This document shows positions 7,026 to 15,617 of a DNA stretch of 40,711 bases, piece after piece. The notes beneath the pieces were generated by a model that searched no databases, had not been told where the DNA came from, and worked only from the letters and a program-made list of their open reading frames with translations. This DNA is from a virus, in IMG/VR virus record IMGVR_UViG_3300044630_002419, positions 1 through 40,711 of that record, one strand, 5' to 3'. Positions within the stretch are counted from its first letter, which is position 1, and each line of letters begins with the position of its first letter. The translations under genes were made by a program, and so were the position numbers.

Positions 7026-7037
7026 GCCTATTTAGGC
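7026..7037 (-). promoter_or_regulatory. Variant start-associated element (GCCTAAATAGGC)
   Basis: A 12-base palindrome lies 14-25 bases before the ATG at 7011. Its CCTAAATAG half matches the CCTAAATAG seen downstream of the element before the holin gene, so it looks like a divergent member of the GGMAANYTAG set. Confidence 0.35.
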
Positions 7038-7061
7038 AGAGTGGTTAAGAGTGGGGGCGGA

Positions 7062-7517
7062 TCAGAAGCTGCCGCCATCCACCGTGTCAACGGCGATGGT
7101 GACGTAGCCATTACCGGCATCCTTCGTCCAGCTGAGGCTGCTGTTCAGGCGGATCACACCGTTGGTGCCATCAGTGCCCCAGATGTAACCGGCAGTGCCG
7201 CCACTCACAACCGCCACCTTCTCGTCGCTGCTTCCAGCAGGAATGTTGAGGGCCGTCTTGAAGCTGTTAAAGGTGATCTTCTTTTCCTTCTGCCCAGCGC
7301 TTTCGCTGGCGTCGTGGATCAGGATCAGGTCAGACGCACCATCGACGCTGGCCAGCGTGGTGAGGTCATCAACAGCAGGCACCACCGGCAGCTTGGTGGT
7401 GGCATCGGTAGCAACGTGCAGCGTGCCCCGGTCTGTAGTGACCAGCGGCTCACCCGCCAACATGCCGGTGCTGGGCAGATTGGCCTTGAGGCCGCGCTTG
7501 AGTTGAAGGCGTGCCAT
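7062..7517 (-). CDS. Tail fibre protein with Mtd-like N-terminus
   Basis: A 151-residue protein. Its first 40 residues (LQLKRGLKANLPSTGMLAGE, then TTDRGTLHVATD) follow the pattern found at the N-terminus of phage tropism-determinant and other tail proteins. The rest is beta-rich and ends AVDTVDGGSF; the neighbouring gene ends SPVVDGGTFN, so the two C-termini share a VDGGxF motif. Likely part of a short tail fibre assembly. Confidence 0.65.
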   Translation of the reverse strand: MARLQLKRGLKANLPSTGMLAGEPLVTTDRGTLHVATDATTKLPVVPAVDDLTTLASVDGASDLILIHDASESAGQKEKKITFNSFKTALNIPAGSSDEKVAVVSGGTAGYIWGTDGTNGVIRLNSSLSWTKDAGNGYVTIAVDTVDGGSF

Positions 7518-7542
7518 GAACAGGGGCGCTAGGACGTTGCCC

Positions 7543-7551
7543 TAGGTTTCC
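7543..7551 (-). promoter_or_regulatory. Start-associated element before 151-aa fibre gene
   Basis: Minus-strand GGAAACCTA followed by GGG, 25 bases before the ATG at 7517 and four bases after the preceding stop. Confidence 0.5.
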
Positions 7552-7555
7552 TGCG

Positions 7556-7810
7556 CTAATTGAAGGTGCCGCCGTCTACGACTGGCGACCAGCTTGAGTC
7601 GTAGTTGGCATAGCTGCCTTTGATCAGGATGTTGCCGGGATCGCCGCCCGTAGGCAGCCCACCGGCAACTGACCCGGCAGGGCCTTGCGGGCCTTCGGTG
7701 GCCACCTCCACGGTGAGGGGCGTGGTGGCGGTCCTGATCTCAATGACCTGCTCGGCTACCTCGGTGACGACCACCTGGCCGGAGCTGAGCACCTCAACGC
7801 TGTTGGCCAT
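7556..7810 (-). CDS. Short collagen-like tail protein
   Basis: An 84-residue protein with an N-terminal beta-rich part (MANSVEVLSSGQVVVTEVAE), a short collagen-like GPQGPAGS segment and a C-terminus ending VDGGTFN, shared in style with the next fibre gene. Such proteins form trimeric connectors or fibre stems. The stop of the next gene upstream lies three bases before its start, so the two are probably co-translated. Confidence 0.55.
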   Translation of the reverse strand: MANSVEVLSSGQVVVTEVAEQVIEIRTATTPLTVEVATEGPQGPAGSVAGGLPTGGDPGNILIKGSYANYDSSWSPVVDGGTFN

Positions 7811-7813
7811 GGG

Positions 7814-8164
7814 TTAGCTCGGTGCGGTGTAGCCCTCGCTGGGCCGGACAATGCCTTCTAGGTAATACTCGCGCAGGCCGGTCTGATTGATCAGCATCAC
7901 GTCGTACCGCGCCTCTTCCGGCAGGGTGGCCGTGACGGCATAGGGCAGGGTCAGCTTCACGCTGCCGATGCTGGCATTGACAGTGGTGACCGTGAAATCG
8001 CCGTACTTGGTGGTGCGCTCTTTGTTCCACACCTGAGCCAGCACCGTCCAACCCGAGACGTTGATGCCAGTGCCACCTGAATCCTTGAACTGAACAGCCA
8101 GCTCAAAATCAGCCCGGCGTTGGGGGCGGATGTTGTAGGCAGCGGGTGTGATGGCCATATCCAA
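7814..8164 (-). CDS. Baseplate/fibre-associated protein
   Basis: A 116-residue (or 114, from the second Met at 8158) protein with the pattern RPQRRADFELAVQFKDSGGT, then VSGWTVLAQVWN, found in small phage proteins that begin with a BppU-like beta-sandwich N-terminal domain. It lies between connector-like and fibre genes. Position supports a role at the tail tip; the family link is by eye. Confidence 0.5.
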   Translation of the reverse strand: MDMAITPAAYNIRPQRRADFELAVQFKDSGGTGINVSGWTVLAQVWNKERTTKYGDFTVTTVNASIGSVKLTLPYAVTATLPEEARYDVMLINQTGLREYYLEGIVRPSEGYTAPS

Positions 8165-8175
8165 GCTTTCCCTGC

Positions 8176-8574
8176 TCAGCCCACCACCTTGTCGGGGTTG
8201 GTCTGGATGTCCACTCGCATCTGGGACCTTGGCCCGACACCTTTGGGCACGGTGACGGAGACAGCATTGCTGCCGGGGTAGGCCCAGATCAACCGGCCCG
8301 CCACGTCCTGCATCGCAGCATCCCCGCCCCAGTCCACGAGGTACACCGTCCAGCGGCTGAAGGCTTGCTCTTGGCGGTACTGCCGCACCGGCACTAGCTC
8401 AGGCTCGCGCAGGATCACGCACTCCAGCCCCGTCACGGTGGTGCCTGCCGGCAGGCTTTCCCCCACGGCCCGCACGCTGATCGCAGGCGTGCTCATGCCA
8501 TTGGCCAACAGGTACGAGCCGAGCACATCCACCAGGGTGGTTTCCAGCTCAGTGCGGAGGCTCAGCAGGTTCAT
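8176..8574 (-). CDS. Hypothetical tail completion-like protein
   Basis: A 132-residue protein with an N-terminal amphipathic helix (LLSLRTELETTLVDVLGSYL) followed by beta-rich sequence (CVILREPELVPVRQYRQE, FSRWTVYLVDWGG). The layout resembles minor tail or tail-terminator proteins, but no clear family was seen. Its start lies inside the 3' end of the frameshift extension frame, so translation may be coupled. Confidence 0.45.
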   Translation of the reverse strand: MNLLSLRTELETTLVDVLGSYLLANGMSTPAISVRAVGESLPAGTTVTGLECVILREPELVPVRQYRQEQAFSRWTVYLVDWGGDAAMQDVAGRLIWAYPGSNAVSVTVPKGVGPRSQMRVDIQTNPDKVVG

Positions 8575-9225
8575 GGTTGTAGTTTTCCCCCAGAAGCAAC
8601 AGCCCTGCTTCCAGCCAGCCGAAGCCCGGCCGCTGGGGCAGCACCAAACGGTGGACTATTAAAGGCCGGTCCAGATCACGCACGGTGATGGTGCCGCTGA
8701 TCTGCCCTCGCACCAACACAAGGCCGCCTCGGCAGTTGGGACCTTCCCATTGCGGCGCCAAGATCCAGACCGCCTCATCATCGGAGTGCAATGCCCGCAG
8801 CTCTGGCGTACGGGTGCCGTCTTTGACCGCCGCCAGCACCTGCGGCCAAGCGGCCAACAGCAGCGGCGGGCAGCGATCCTCATGGCGCAGGTCCAGGGCT
8901 ACAGCGGCCACCGCCGCACTCAACTGCTGACGATCAGGTTCCTCGTGGCGGAACAGGCAGAAGTCCGTAGTGCCAAAGGGCTTGGGTTGCTTCTTGCTGT
9001 CGCGGTTGATATTGGCGGTCAGGGCGACAAGCTGGGCCACGGGCAGCTCGGCTACCGCCGCTTGATCCCGGCGGATGCGTTGCAGCTGGTGCCACATCTG
9101 CAGCACTTCCATCCGTAACTCGCGGTGGAAGCTGCTGCGCTGGTACTGGCCGGCATAGCTGTGGAATAGCTCAGCCGCTATGGCGCTCCAGTCCGTTTGG
9201 GGCTTTTCCCAGCTGCCGGCTGCGG
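8549..9225 (-). CDS. -1 frameshift extension of the 9178-9747 gene
   Basis: This frame lacks a convincing start of its own (first ATG at 9112) but stays open back to the GGGAAAG heptamer at 9226-9232 inside the upstream gene. Slippage there gives an in-frame continuation through SWEKPQTDWSAIAAELF into the region starting MEVLQMWHQLQ, adding about 225 residues. In lambda and many other phages the same heptamer makes the G-T tail assembly chaperone fusion. The extension is unfamiliar at the sequence level, and independent initiation at 9112 remains possible. Confidence 0.6.
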
Positions 9226-9747
9226 CTTTCCCAGCTCCTCCTCCGTGACCGCTTCGGGGGTCATGGCTTCGGCAGCCTGCTCGTCCACGATCAACTGCCA
9301 GAGGTCGTTGAACAGGGCACGATCCAGCTGCCGGGTGTCGTCCAAGGAGAACTGGGGTAGCTGCAAGCGGGAGCGCACCAGGGCCGTGACGCTGGCCTCC
9401 ATGTTGCGCTGACCAGCAGCGGCATAAACACGGGCTACCTCTTCAATGCGGGTCGCATGACGCAGCCGGATGGCTGACGCTTGTTCTTCTAGGTCACGAC
9501 CGGAGATGGCCCCCTCAATGATGGCAAAGGCCTCCGAAAGGCTGATGGACTCCTCTTTGGCGATGGCATCGGCGATCTGGGCACCTTTGACAAAGCTGCT
9601 CTGCTCAGCGGCCAGCAGCTCGGCAATCACAGCGCTTTCGCCCACGGTCAGGCCACCCCTCACTTCAATGTCGAGGGTGCCGCAGCGGCTGTTACCAATG
9701 CGCCGCGTGGTGGACGGAGTGGGCGGCGTGATGAAGGGCAGCAGCAT
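9178..9747 (-). CDS. Possible tail assembly chaperone-like protein, frame 0
   Basis: A 189-residue, largely helical protein with the core GLTVGESAVIAELLAAEQSS and DAIAKEESISLSEAF. Near its end codons GGA AAG preceded by G form the lambda-type slippery heptamer, and 14 codons later the frame stops. Small helical protein, -1 slippery site and long downstream frame together are the usual signature of tail assembly chaperones. Against this, such genes normally lie directly before the tape measure gene, whereas here they are far downstream of it, so the role is uncertain. Confidence 0.55.
   Translation of the reverse strand: MLLPFITPPTPSTTRRIGNSRCGTLDIEVRGGLTVGESAVIAELLAAEQSSFVKGAQIADAIAKEESISLSEAFAIIEGAISGRDLEEQASAIRLRHATRIEEVARVYAAAGQRNMEASVTALVRSRLQLPQFSLDDTRQLDRALFNDLWQLIVDEQAAEAMTPEAVTEEELGKPQPAAGKSPKRTGAP
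9226..9232 (-). other. Programmed -1 frameshift site GGGAAAG
   Basis: On the minus strand the heptamer reads G GGA AAG in the frame of the 189-aa protein (the GGA codon begins at 9231, 172 codons after the start). This is identical to the lambda G-T slippery sequence. The -1 frame is open for about 225 codons downstream. Confidence 0.65.
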
Positions 9748-9866
9748 TACTTTGAAGAGAGAGGCACTTGCTTCAGCAGCTTGGTGTAGGCCGCCTTTTG
9801 AAGGTAAGAGTAGCGGCCAGCTTGGGTGAGATTTTTCAGCTGGGCAAGCAATTGCTGATTAGTCAT
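9747..9866 (-). CDS. Tiny late protein, 39 aa
   Basis: The ATG at 9866 overlaps the preceding stop (ATGA) and its own stop TTA overlaps the next ATG, so it is coupled on both sides. The product (MTNQQLLAQLKNLTQAGRYS, then LQKAAYTKLLKQ) is a basic amphipathic helix pair. No family was recognised; the tight coupling is the main evidence. Confidence 0.6.
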   Translation of the reverse strand: MTNQQLLAQLKNLTQAGRYSYLQKAAYTKLLKQVPLSSK

Positions 9867-11404
9867 GGCACAAAGTCAGAGGCAGAAAAACCAAGAGCCA
9901 GCAGCCGCTGGCGGCAATACCCAGGGTTAGCCCAGTCCCAGACAAGCAAAGGTTGAGGGAAGTCTGCTGCTTCCCAGCCAGCCAACAACTGGGTGGTGCT
10001 TGGGTTTGCCCGTAACTGGCTGGAATCCAACCGTGTAAGCAGGGTGGCCGGCTGCACTCTGGTGCTTGGAAATGTCAGAGAGAACTGGTCGGCGGCGGGG
10101 TCATAGGTCAAATTAGAGTCAAAGAACAACCGAGGGGCTGACGGTAGATAAGCTTGGCGGATATAGGCATAGGAAAAAGCGTCATCTCGACTGTCAAGAG
10201 ATCCGTCGTAGCTGGCAAGCAGACTAAAGACAGCCGGCGACCAGCGGCTTGGGGTGTATTCCGTGGCTTCTGTATTTGCAAAACCTCCAGAGTGGTCGGT
10301 GCTGTCCAAGTTGCCAATGCCAAACTGGCGCAGCAGGCTCAATGAAACCAATCCGTTATCTGCATACTTCTCGTAGCCAGGCCCGTCACCAAATAACGAG
10401 TAGTCATAGACAGCTAGAACATCTGGGTAGTAGATGTTTGTACTTGTCCCTACGGCGAAGCCACCTGCATTGGTGTATCCGGTTCGAGTAACGACGTTAC
10501 GAATAAAACCACCCGTCAACGTGAGAGTTGGGTTTGGCAACGGTGGGTAGAGATACTCCAACCTTGCCTTGAGGCCAGCTGGTGCCTCAATCTTGCGGAC
10601 AGCCCTAGGGCCGACCACGCAGCAGAAGACTTGACGCGAGCGAAACGGCGAAGCCTGGCGATACGGCGTCAGTGACTGCTGTATCTCATGGGCATAATGC
10701 GCTGCCACAAAGGTGCCATTGACCACTTCGTTGTAGCGATGCGTGAGCGTGCTGATCTGATAGAACTCAGTCCACGAGTGGCTGCGCACTGAGTTGGTTT
10801 CCTGCAGTCGGGCATAGATAAAAGTTTCAGGCCCTGCCGGCAGAACAAAAGTGACACCTTGCTCAATATGGGAATAGGTGTAGTCCTCTGTGTAACCGGT
10901 AAAAGCAATTGATTGCCCGCCTAGGCCAGATTGGGTGCTGCGATAAAAATCTTCGCTTTCTTCCCAGTCCGCATCTTCTCCGATGCCGTCGTCATTCACG
11001 ACAAGCCCAGGCGTGTTCAGACCGGATGGGTCATCAATAAAAGAAGAGCTGCCCTGACCACCTTCAAAGTAAACACCTTCGGGTGCGGGCTCCTTGCGGA
11101 GGCCGTCAAAAGTGACCGAAGCCTGAAGATCGGCAGACCACACCGTGATGATCTGGTTGTTGCCATCATCAACAAAGCCAAAAGCGGGGAACGATCCTCT
11201 TTTAAACGCCGCCAAGTCGCGACGATAAGGCAGTGGGTCAAGTCCCTTACCCTGGGGATCTGCAGACTGTTGCTTGGCTTTGTCATTAGCCAGCTCTTCA
11301 CGCTGCATTTTTTGGCCCTGCGCCCATCGGGCGGCTTGCTGTTGCTGCTTGGCCTGCGTCAGCAGTTCATCTCCGCCGGTGTTGACGTTGATGAAGGTAG
11401 CCAT
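9863..11404 (-). CDS. Large structural protein of unknown family
   Basis: A 513-residue protein: the first 55 residues form a charged, Gln/Lys-rich helix (AKQQQQAARWAQGQKMQREE) and the remainder is beta-rich, Tyr/Ser/Thr-rich sequence with many aromatic residues, as in appendage proteins. It overlaps the stop of the preceding small structural gene by one base. An N-terminal coiled-coil plus a large beta domain would fit a fibre or tail-tip appendage, but no domain was recognised. Confidence 0.55.
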   Translation of the reverse strand: MATFINVNTGGDELLTQAKQQQQAARWAQGQKMQREELANDKAKQQSADPQGKGLDPLPYRRDLAAFKRGSFPAFGFVDDGNNQIITVWSADLQASVTFDGLRKEPAPEGVYFEGGQGSSSFIDDPSGLNTPGLVVNDDGIGEDADWEESEDFYRSTQSGLGGQSIAFTGYTEDYTYSHIEQGVTFVLPAGPETFIYARLQETNSVRSHSWTEFYQISTLTHRYNEVVNGTFVAAHYAHEIQQSLTPYRQASPFRSRQVFCCVVGPRAVRKIEAPAGLKARLEYLYPPLPNPTLTLTGGFIRNVVTRTGYTNAGGFAVGTSTNIYYPDVLAVYDYSLFGDGPGYEKYADNGLVSLSLLRQFGIGNLDSTDHSGGFANTEATEYTPSRWSPAVFSLLASYDGSLDSRDDAFSYAYIRQAYLPSAPRLFFDSNLTYDPAADQFSLTFPSTRVQPATLLTRLDSSQLRANPSTTQLLAGWEAADFPQPLLVWDWANPGYCRQRLLALGFSASDFVP

Positions 11405-11805
11405 CAGTCGTCCTGCGCCAAGGTGATGGTGTAGCTCTTGGACTGGCCAGCGGCCAGTACGACGGCAGGGCTTTCGGTGGTGATGCTGTGCAGGTACAGC
11501 TCAGTGCCGATCTTGAGGCACACGGTGTCGTAGGAGATGCCGCCGCCGGTGCCGGTAAAGGTGGCGGTGATCACAGGCATCTGATAGCGGGCATTGCCAG
11601 CGCTATAGCTGCCGGCCGCGAGGGTGCCGGTGACAGCGGCATACCCACCCCCGCTGCACTCGACAGCTTCCCAAGCTGCCGTGGTGGAGTCCACCGTCAA
11701 GCTGGTGGTATTGAGGGCCAGGAACACCTTGTAGGTCTTGCCTTCAAAGACAGCCTTGGCCTGGCGCTCCAGTTCTTTGGTGCTGATCGTCAGGGTGATG
11801 GCCAT
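11404..11805 (-). CDS. Small beta-rich virion protein
   Basis: A 133-residue Thr/Ser/Ala-rich protein (MAITLTISTKELERQAKAVF, ending SKSYTITLAQDD). It follows the previous gene by five bases and is coupled to the next. It parallels the 140-aa protein upstream in size, context and beta-rich composition, ending each time near a SYTI/DFD strand after an AAGxS/E loop (VLAAGQSKSYTI versus TLAAGESFAVDF), so the two may share a fold. Confidence 0.55.
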   Translation of the reverse strand: MAITLTISTKELERQAKAVFEGKTYKVFLALNTTSLTVDSTTAAWEAVECSGGGYAAVTGTLAAGSYSAGNARYQMPVITATFTGTGGGISYDTVCLKIGTELYLHSITTESPAVVLAAGQSKSYTITLAQDD

Positions 11806-11810
11806 GGGGA

Positions 11811-12233
11811 TCAGGCGATGGTGAGCACGCCGGTGCTGGCGTCAAAGTCCACGGCAAAGGATTCACCGGCGGCCAGGGTGATGCTGCTGCCGTAATCCCA
11901 GAAGCCGATCAGCTCGTCATTGGTGGCGGTGTCGTTATAGAGCACGGCATAGCGGAAGGGGCCAATGCTGCCGCCGCTGGCCGTCCAAGTGGTGGGATCG
12001 CCTAGCACCAGCTTGTAGGTGCCGCTGGTCTGCGCCGAGCTGGTAATCGACGCGGCGCTGCCGCCAGCGGTGTAGCCGTTGCCAGCGGTGATCTCAGTTA
12101 GGTTCGCCTTGATGGTGTTGGTGGCCACAGGGGCGGTGTTGCAGAGCAGCACCTTGAGGGTGTCACTGCCGAGATTGTGCGTCTTCTCGGCCAGCGCCTC
12201 AACAAACGAGTTGAACTTCTGGAAGGAGGCCAC
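11811..12233 (-). CDS. Conserved phage structural protein
   Basis: A 140-residue protein starting MASFQKFNSFVEALAEKTHN with SGGSIGPFRYAVLYNDTATN near the C-terminus. I recognise this as a pattern that recurs in tailed phages of many hosts, usually annotated as a virion or tail-associated protein. It lies directly after the large tail-tip gene, preceded by a GGCAACCTAG element. Confidence 0.65.
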   Translation of the reverse strand: MASFQKFNSFVEALAEKTHNLGSDTLKVLLCNTAPVATNTIKANLTEITAGNGYTAGGSAASITSSAQTSGTYKLVLGDPTTWTASGGSIGPFRYAVLYNDTATNDELIGFWDYGSSITLAAGESFAVDFDASTGVLTIA

Positions 12234-12252
12234 CGGGCACAGGCGTTGTCGC

Positions 12253-12261
12253 TAGGTTGCC
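12253..12261 (-). promoter_or_regulatory. Start-associated element before 140-aa structural gene
   Basis: Minus-strand GGCAACCTA followed by GCG, 19 bases before the ATG at 12233; it abuts the stop codon of the tail-tip gene. Confidence 0.5.
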
Positions 12262-15200
12262 TAGGCCACGTAGCGGTTGGCAGTCAAAGTCCAAGACGTG
12301 CCAAGGGCGTTACCGACAAACAACCAACTGCTATCGGCTGCAATCGTGCCTGATGCGTAGCTGGTGGTTTCATTGGCCAGCATGAATAGCCCACTGGTGC
12401 GGTTGTGTTCACCAACTCGCACCTCGATCCACTGTTCACCGCTAGGGCGTGGCTCATAGAAGGAAGTCTCAACGACAATAGTGGGCGAACCAGGAGAACC
12501 AGAGGTACTTGAAGTGCCCTCAATTCGGATGCGGACTACACGGCTGCCATCACTCAGCGTTTCGTCTCTGCGATACAGGCGCTGCATTGAGTTATCAGCA
12601 GAACCCAAATGCAGCTTGGGATAGGGCGGATTTGAAGCAGAGAGGTTGCTGTAAACAGTTGATGGGCTGTTAAACGTCATATAAGTGTTTGAGCCCACGA
12701 AGATGTCGCTGTATGGGGAAGAGTCGAGATAGAAGCTGAAGGCCCAGCTTGGGACACTAAAAGCGTCATCGTCCGTAGAGCTGTTCCTCAGCTGGGTCCA
12801 GCCGGTGTAGCTGGTGGCGCCCGACCGACCGAGCAAAGGAGCCGCAGTGCCGGTAACGATGGCCAGGTTCTGGCCCAGAGTCGCGGATTGGCCGGTAAGG
12901 GCAAAAGAGCCGACTGCGCCTGACACCAGATAGGTCTTGAGTAGCGAGGCGGCAAAACCATCAGCCGTAAACGATCCCACTGACAGGGACCGGTCAACCC
13001 CCTTGAAGAAGGTGGCGGCCTGGCCGGTCAAGGCCAAAGCACCGGCGTCGGCTGGCATCGGCGAGCGCTGGACGACGAGCCCAGCGGCTTGGCCGGTGAT
13101 AGTGAAGCTGCCAGTGTTGGCTCCGATGCCGAAGCTGCGCACGTTGCCCGCGCTCTGACCAGTCACAGCAAAGCTGCCCACATTCCCGGCAACACCCCGC
13201 ACGTACCGGCCGGTGGAGGCTTGGCCGCTAACGCTCAGCGCACCCGCCGCTGCTGGCAGCACACTGCCCACGGTGTACCTAGTACGGGTCACCAAGGTCA
13301 CCACCTCGGTACCAACGGAACCGAGCGGATAGGTGTAGTCCACCACCACTGCGGTGGTGCGTGTCACCCCGTCAAACGGCACCAGTTCATTCCAAGGCGG
13401 CACCACGGCCGCCACGCTGGCGCTCGGGCCAGGGTTAGGGCCTTCATTACTCCAGCTGCTGCCGTCGTAGACCCAGTAATCCTCAGTGCTGAGGTCTTGG
13501 ACCCCATCACCAGCCACCGCAGCGGGGAAGGCTGTGTCCAGCTGCGTCTGCGGGGTGCTGCCGATGCTGGCCACCGTGCCGATCACTTCGGTTGGCGTGG
13601 TGTCGACCACTGCAGGCAATGCAGGGAACGTGCTGATGCCTGGAGCCACCGGGACCCAACTGGTGCCTGCACCGCCGGCCACTCCCCAGAACAACGCATC
13701 AACGCTGGTGACAATGCCCTCACTGGAAAAAGCCCAGTTCAGGCCGTTGGCCCGGTACTGCACCATCAGCGACCCATCGCTGAGGTACAAGGGATCAAAT
13801 GGTTTAGCCGGCAGCTTGCTGGGGTGCAGCTGCAGGTTCACGCCATTGCGATTGCCTACCAGCAAGCGGTTTTGGATGCGCCCAAAACGCAACGCCTTGG
13901 CCCCAGCATTGCCTTTACGGATTGTGCCGTTGCTCAAAAAAGTATCATCGCTCTGATATGGCATAGAAAACGACACAAAGCGATCTGAGTTTGCAGAGCC
14001 CATGGCATACGCAATCTGCGTGGTGGATTCGGCAGTCGCACCATTGGGTTGCCCTAGCCGCAATGCCTTAGGTGCCCGCACTTGTCCGGCCGATCCGCCG
14101 CGCCCCCGCTGAGTCCGCACCTGAGAGTCCACCATCACCATGACTGACTTGGCTTTGTTTAGCCAAGCGGTCAATTCAGAGGCGAAGCCAAAAGCGTTTG
14201 ATGTCTGGATATTTGCGGAACCCTGTTGACCGCCAAGAGTTAGCGCCCAGTTCCTGTAAGTTGTGGTAGTAACGCGCTGTCCTTCCACAGCCCGTTCAAA
14301 GACTTCACCTGGCTTAAGCTCGATGTACTTAGGCCGGGGCGCATAGATGGTGTCGTACTCTTGTACAACTTGCTCAACAAGCACCGGCGTGCTGTCAAGC
14401 AATACAACCTCTGAGCCAAAACTGTTGTAGTAGACAAACTCAAAAGGCAGCCCTCCGGCCCACTTAAAAAAGGGCTCATAGACGCTGGAAGTCTGCTTTG
14501 TTAACTGTCCCGTGTTGTCGTATTCATATTCTTCAACACGCTCAATCTCGGCGACGATCTGGCCGTTCGGATTAGTGCCGGCGGTGAGCAGCTGAGCGCA
14601 GTAGGAATTGGCCGATTCGGCCTTAATGGTGCGCTGCTTCGTAACCCGTCGAACAACGCTGTCACTCAAGTCAGCACCTTCGGCGCGGGAGCTTGCAATG
14701 ACACACACCGTGTCATCCCAGCTCATGTCTTTGCCGTAAGTTGTCGTTGTCGTCGAATACGGAATATATGAGTAAAACTGGGAAAGCGCTTGCCCTTGGG
14801 CATTGGTATAGCGCACCTCAACTTGCTGGGGGCTGCCCGTTGTTTCCTCAAACTCCCAGTTTCTTTCCTCAGCTTCGGCTAGCTCAAAGCTCTTATCAAG
14901 ACGCAGAGCTTCGTAACGAACAAAGACGGCATCACCAGGAAGATCGCCTACGCCAATTGAATCAATGTCTACAATGTCATCGGCAGTCAGAACTGGCCCC
15001 GTGCCTGATTCAACGGCAAGGTTGCAGACCTGTAGCTTCTCGTTGTGATCAAGGTAGCCAAAATATCCCTCCGACAGCAGCAGGTCACCAAGCACGTTGA
15101 CATAGCCGGCACTCAAGTCGAACGTGTCGACGTTGAACCTATTTGTCAGGGGTGTGATGGTAGCCGTCAAGCCTAGGCGGCTCAAGCAAGTGGCCATCAC

Positions 15201-15617
15201 TCCACTTGCAGTTACGGGAATAGGAACCGGGCTGTTCGCTGGATATTCGACATAGCCATTCAGGCATTGCTGTTGGCGGCCACTGGTTTCAGCCGCTGCG
15301 TCGTCGACGCTAGGTGCAGGCGTGACATTTTGAAGGTAAGTCAGCTTGCAGCCCAGCTCTACCTTGGTGATCTTGCGAAAGGGGTCAGCAAAGCTAGAGA
15401 GCACCCTGAGCTTGCGTGGAACCCTTCTTGTTTTTCCGTCTCTTGTGTAGTTAAAAGTGACAACAGAACCAACCGCAGGCGTGAAGATGCCTTTTAGCTC
15501 ACAACTACCGCGAGTTTTTACAAGGCCACTGCCTTGGATGTAATCATCCCCAATGGTTCCACGGATCAAAGGGCCGAGAGAACAGGTGACTGTGGCGCGG
15601 ATGTCGATGGTCGCCAT
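12261..15617 (-). CDS. Large tail tip / hub protein
   Basis: At 1,118 residues this is the longest gene. The N-terminal part (ATVTCSLGPLIRGTIGDDYI, then KLRVLSSFADPFRKI) reads like a baseplate-hub domain, and its order after the tape measure and a distal-tail-like gene is where siphophages encode the tail-associated host-recognition protein. Residues about 800-960 hold six or seven imperfect repeats of a GSFxxTGQxA motif about 20-30 residues apart, followed by a distinct C-terminal domain that may bind the receptor. It overlaps the preceding gene by one base. No lysozyme motif was seen. Confidence 0.75.
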   Translation of the reverse strand: MATIDIRATVTCSLGPLIRGTIGDDYIQGSGLVKTRGSCELKGIFTPAVGSVVTFNYTRDGKTRRVPRKLRVLSSFADPFRKITKVELGCKLTYLQNVTPAPSVDDAAAETSGRQQQCLNGYVEYPANSPVPIPVTASGVMATCLSRLGLTATITPLTNRFNVDTFDLSAGYVNVLGDLLLSEGYFGYLDHNEKLQVCNLAVESGTGPVLTADDIVDIDSIGVGDLPGDAVFVRYEALRLDKSFELAEAEERNWEFEETTGSPQQVEVRYTNAQGQALSQFYSYIPYSTTTTTYGKDMSWDDTVCVIASSRAEGADLSDSVVRRVTKQRTIKAESANSYCAQLLTAGTNPNGQIVAEIERVEEYEYDNTGQLTKQTSSVYEPFFKWAGGLPFEFVYYNSFGSEVVLLDSTPVLVEQVVQEYDTIYAPRPKYIELKPGEVFERAVEGQRVTTTTYRNWALTLGGQQGSANIQTSNAFGFASELTAWLNKAKSVMVMVDSQVRTQRGRGGSAGQVRAPKALRLGQPNGATAESTTQIAYAMGSANSDRFVSFSMPYQSDDTFLSNGTIRKGNAGAKALRFGRIQNRLLVGNRNGVNLQLHPSKLPAKPFDPLYLSDGSLMVQYRANGLNWAFSSEGIVTSVDALFWGVAGGAGTSWVPVAPGISTFPALPAVVDTTPTEVIGTVASIGSTPQTQLDTAFPAAVAGDGVQDLSTEDYWVYDGSSWSNEGPNPGPSASVAAVVPPWNELVPFDGVTRTTAVVVDYTYPLGSVGTEVVTLVTRTRYTVGSVLPAAAGALSVSGQASTGRYVRGVAGNVGSFAVTGQSAGNVRSFGIGANTGSFTITGQAAGLVVQRSPMPADAGALALTGQAATFFKGVDRSLSVGSFTADGFAASLLKTYLVSGAVGSFALTGQSATLGQNLAIVTGTAAPLLGRSGATSYTGWTQLRNSSTDDDAFSVPSWAFSFYLDSSPYSDIFVGSNTYMTFNSPSTVYSNLSASNPPYPKLHLGSADNSMQRLYRRDETLSDGSRVVRIRIEGTSSTSGSPGSPTIVVETSFYEPRPSGEQWIEVRVGEHNRTSGLFMLANETTSYASGTIAADSSWLFVGNALGTSWTLTANRYVA

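Noticed and set aside
13089-13988. 299-residue plus-strand frame opposite the tail tip gene
   Set aside because: His/Arg/Ala/Gln-rich shadow of a real 1,118-residue gene; no domain and no start signal.
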